A stretch of DNA of 64,000 nt from assembly GCA_037176885.1 (NCBI GenBank), contig JAWWNJ010000027.1, forward strand, positions 1,364,001-1,428,000, written 5' to 3'. The notes under the pieces are model-generated. The model saw only the letters and a program-made list of their open reading frames with translations. It was not told where the DNA came from and did not search any database. A program made the translations under genes and the position numbers. The DNA comes from Favolaschia claudopus (lineage: Eukaryota; Basidiomycota; Agaricomycetes; Agaricales; Mycenaceae). Positions 63,401 through 64,000 of the stretch are shown piece after piece. How positions within the stretch are numbered: position 1 is the stretch's first letter; every line of letters starts with the position of its first letter.

Positions 63401-64000
63401 TCACTCATACTTCCCTCTCAATTCCCTAGGCTTGTCGAAGTCCATGTCCTTTGCGTACGGTTCGGTCGTGCCTATAAAGTTCCGAATTCCAGCGTGCATT
63501 GACCTGCCTCGTGCTCCCTGGGTTGAGAACAGGGAGTTAGGCATCGGCACAACATCATCTATGTATTTCCCTGTGTCTCTATCCCCATATCTCCTCAATT
63601 CGCCTTTTGATCCCCTTCCATTTTCCGCAGAAATTTTAGTTGGCCTGGTTTCCCGTGCCGCGTACATGGAACATTGAGTTAGCAAGCGCCCAGTGATAAA
63701 ATCGCAAAACATGGTGGGTTTGCTGATGAGGGATGCAGCCACAACAAAAAAAAAGTCTGTCTGATGAATCACCTTTGTTGACATGGTCGCAGCCGTCCGT
63801 TTCATCAGCAAATCAAAAGTAGTACCCTTCTTATGGGTGCCGCAAAAACTCCTGAGCACCTGGCCTGGGATATTGCCGTGAGGGGCAAAAGGTAAATAAG
63901 CGAGCACTTTACGTTGCTCGTCCTCGCTCCAGGTAACTCCATCAATGTCCAGAGTTCCAGTAACGGAAGAAACCATCGAGGCAAACAATTTCTTGTCATC
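63401..64000 (-). CDS. Partial unrecognised gene at the window edge
   Basis: The minus-strand frame enters from beyond the window (first codons KLFASMVSSVTGTLDIDGV at about 63,990). It contains TWSEDEQRKVLAYLPF and reaches a plausible GT-AG intron after ATMSTK (about 63,780-63,722). The downstream exon continues to about 63,401 with KYIDDVVPMPNSLFSTQG. I recognise no domain. It may be an ordinary host gene or another element's ORF; the upstream part is needed to decide. Confidence 0.4.
   Translation of the reverse strand, partial: DDKKLFASMVSSVTGTLDIDGVTWSEDEQRKVLAYLPFAPHGNIPGQVLRSFCGTHKKGTTFDLLMKRTAATMSTKVIHQTDFFFVVAASLISKPTMFCDFITGRLLTQCSMYAARETRPTKISAENGRGSKGELRRYGDRDTGKYIDDVVPMPNSLFSTQGARGRSMHAGIRNFIGTTEPYAKDMDFDKPRELRGKYE

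Noticed and set aside
1..64000. CRISPR arrays, ribosomal RNA genes, bacterial operons
   Set aside because: No evenly spaced identical repeats with unique spacers, no rRNA-like sequence, and the intron structure is eukaryotic.

Overview
This 64 kb window looks like fungal nuclear DNA, most probably from an agaricomycete (mushroom-forming basidiomycete). The introns are very short (about 40-70 bp, GT-AG), the leaders are pyrimidine-rich, and the transposon families are those seen in that group: chromodomain Ty3/Gypsy elements, Tad-type LINEs, GCM-domain Mutator-like transposases and Crypton-type tyrosine recombinases. The species cannot be told from the sequence. Nearly everything recognisable is mobile or broken. 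The only intact gene that looks like a normal host gene is a divergent forkhead transcription factor at 15.3-16.4 kb.

Layout. 0-15 kb: many small terminal-inverted-repeat elements (MITEs), most with TA target duplications; a decayed Crypton-like tyrosine recombinase (5.3-3.2 kb, minus); a minisatellite at 9.2-9.6 kb; a gene relic at 13 kb whose better-kept paralogue lies inverted at 28-29 kb. 15-29 kb: the forkhead gene, a truncated alpha-kinase-like N-terminal region, further gene tails and more TIR elements. 29.3-36.6 kb: a full-span 7.3 kb LINE with a poly-A tail and a 14-bp target duplication; its endonuclease is interrupted by a DNA element that itself carries a MITE. 37-40 kb: a BTB-type gene remnant, a 105-bp tandem duplication and another MITE.

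40.7-59 kb is the centrepiece, all read on the minus strand. A chromodomain Gypsy element (3' LTR 40.74-41.12 kb, polypurine tract, an extra ORF, then pol) is split inside pol by a 7,837-bp transposon at 46,104-53,940. That transposon is flanked by a 10-bp duplication, and removing it with one copy of the duplication rejoins the pol frame. It carries one intron-rich gene of about 1,630 codons. The gene has a WRKY-GCM1-type zinc finger, a Mutator-like DDE transposase core, a ubiquitin-hydrolase-like cysteine peptidase module, a PHD finger and a Tudor/PWWP-like stretch. A TA-flanked MITE sits in its last exon. Upstream, the Gypsy pol is fused in frame to the gag-protease-RT-RNase H-integrase of a different Gypsy element, giving a chimera with a canonical -1 frameshift heptamer near the end of gag.

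61-63.2 kb: the N-terminus of a Tc1/IS630-like transposase is interrupted twice, by a hAT-like MITE with an 8-bp duplication and by a 1.55 kb LINE-like insertion that encodes only ORF1, ends in poly-A and has a 12-bp duplication. The window ends in a partial gene that I do not recognise.

Coordinates, splice sites and reading frames were worked out by hand. Family names come from motif recognition and no database search was made.
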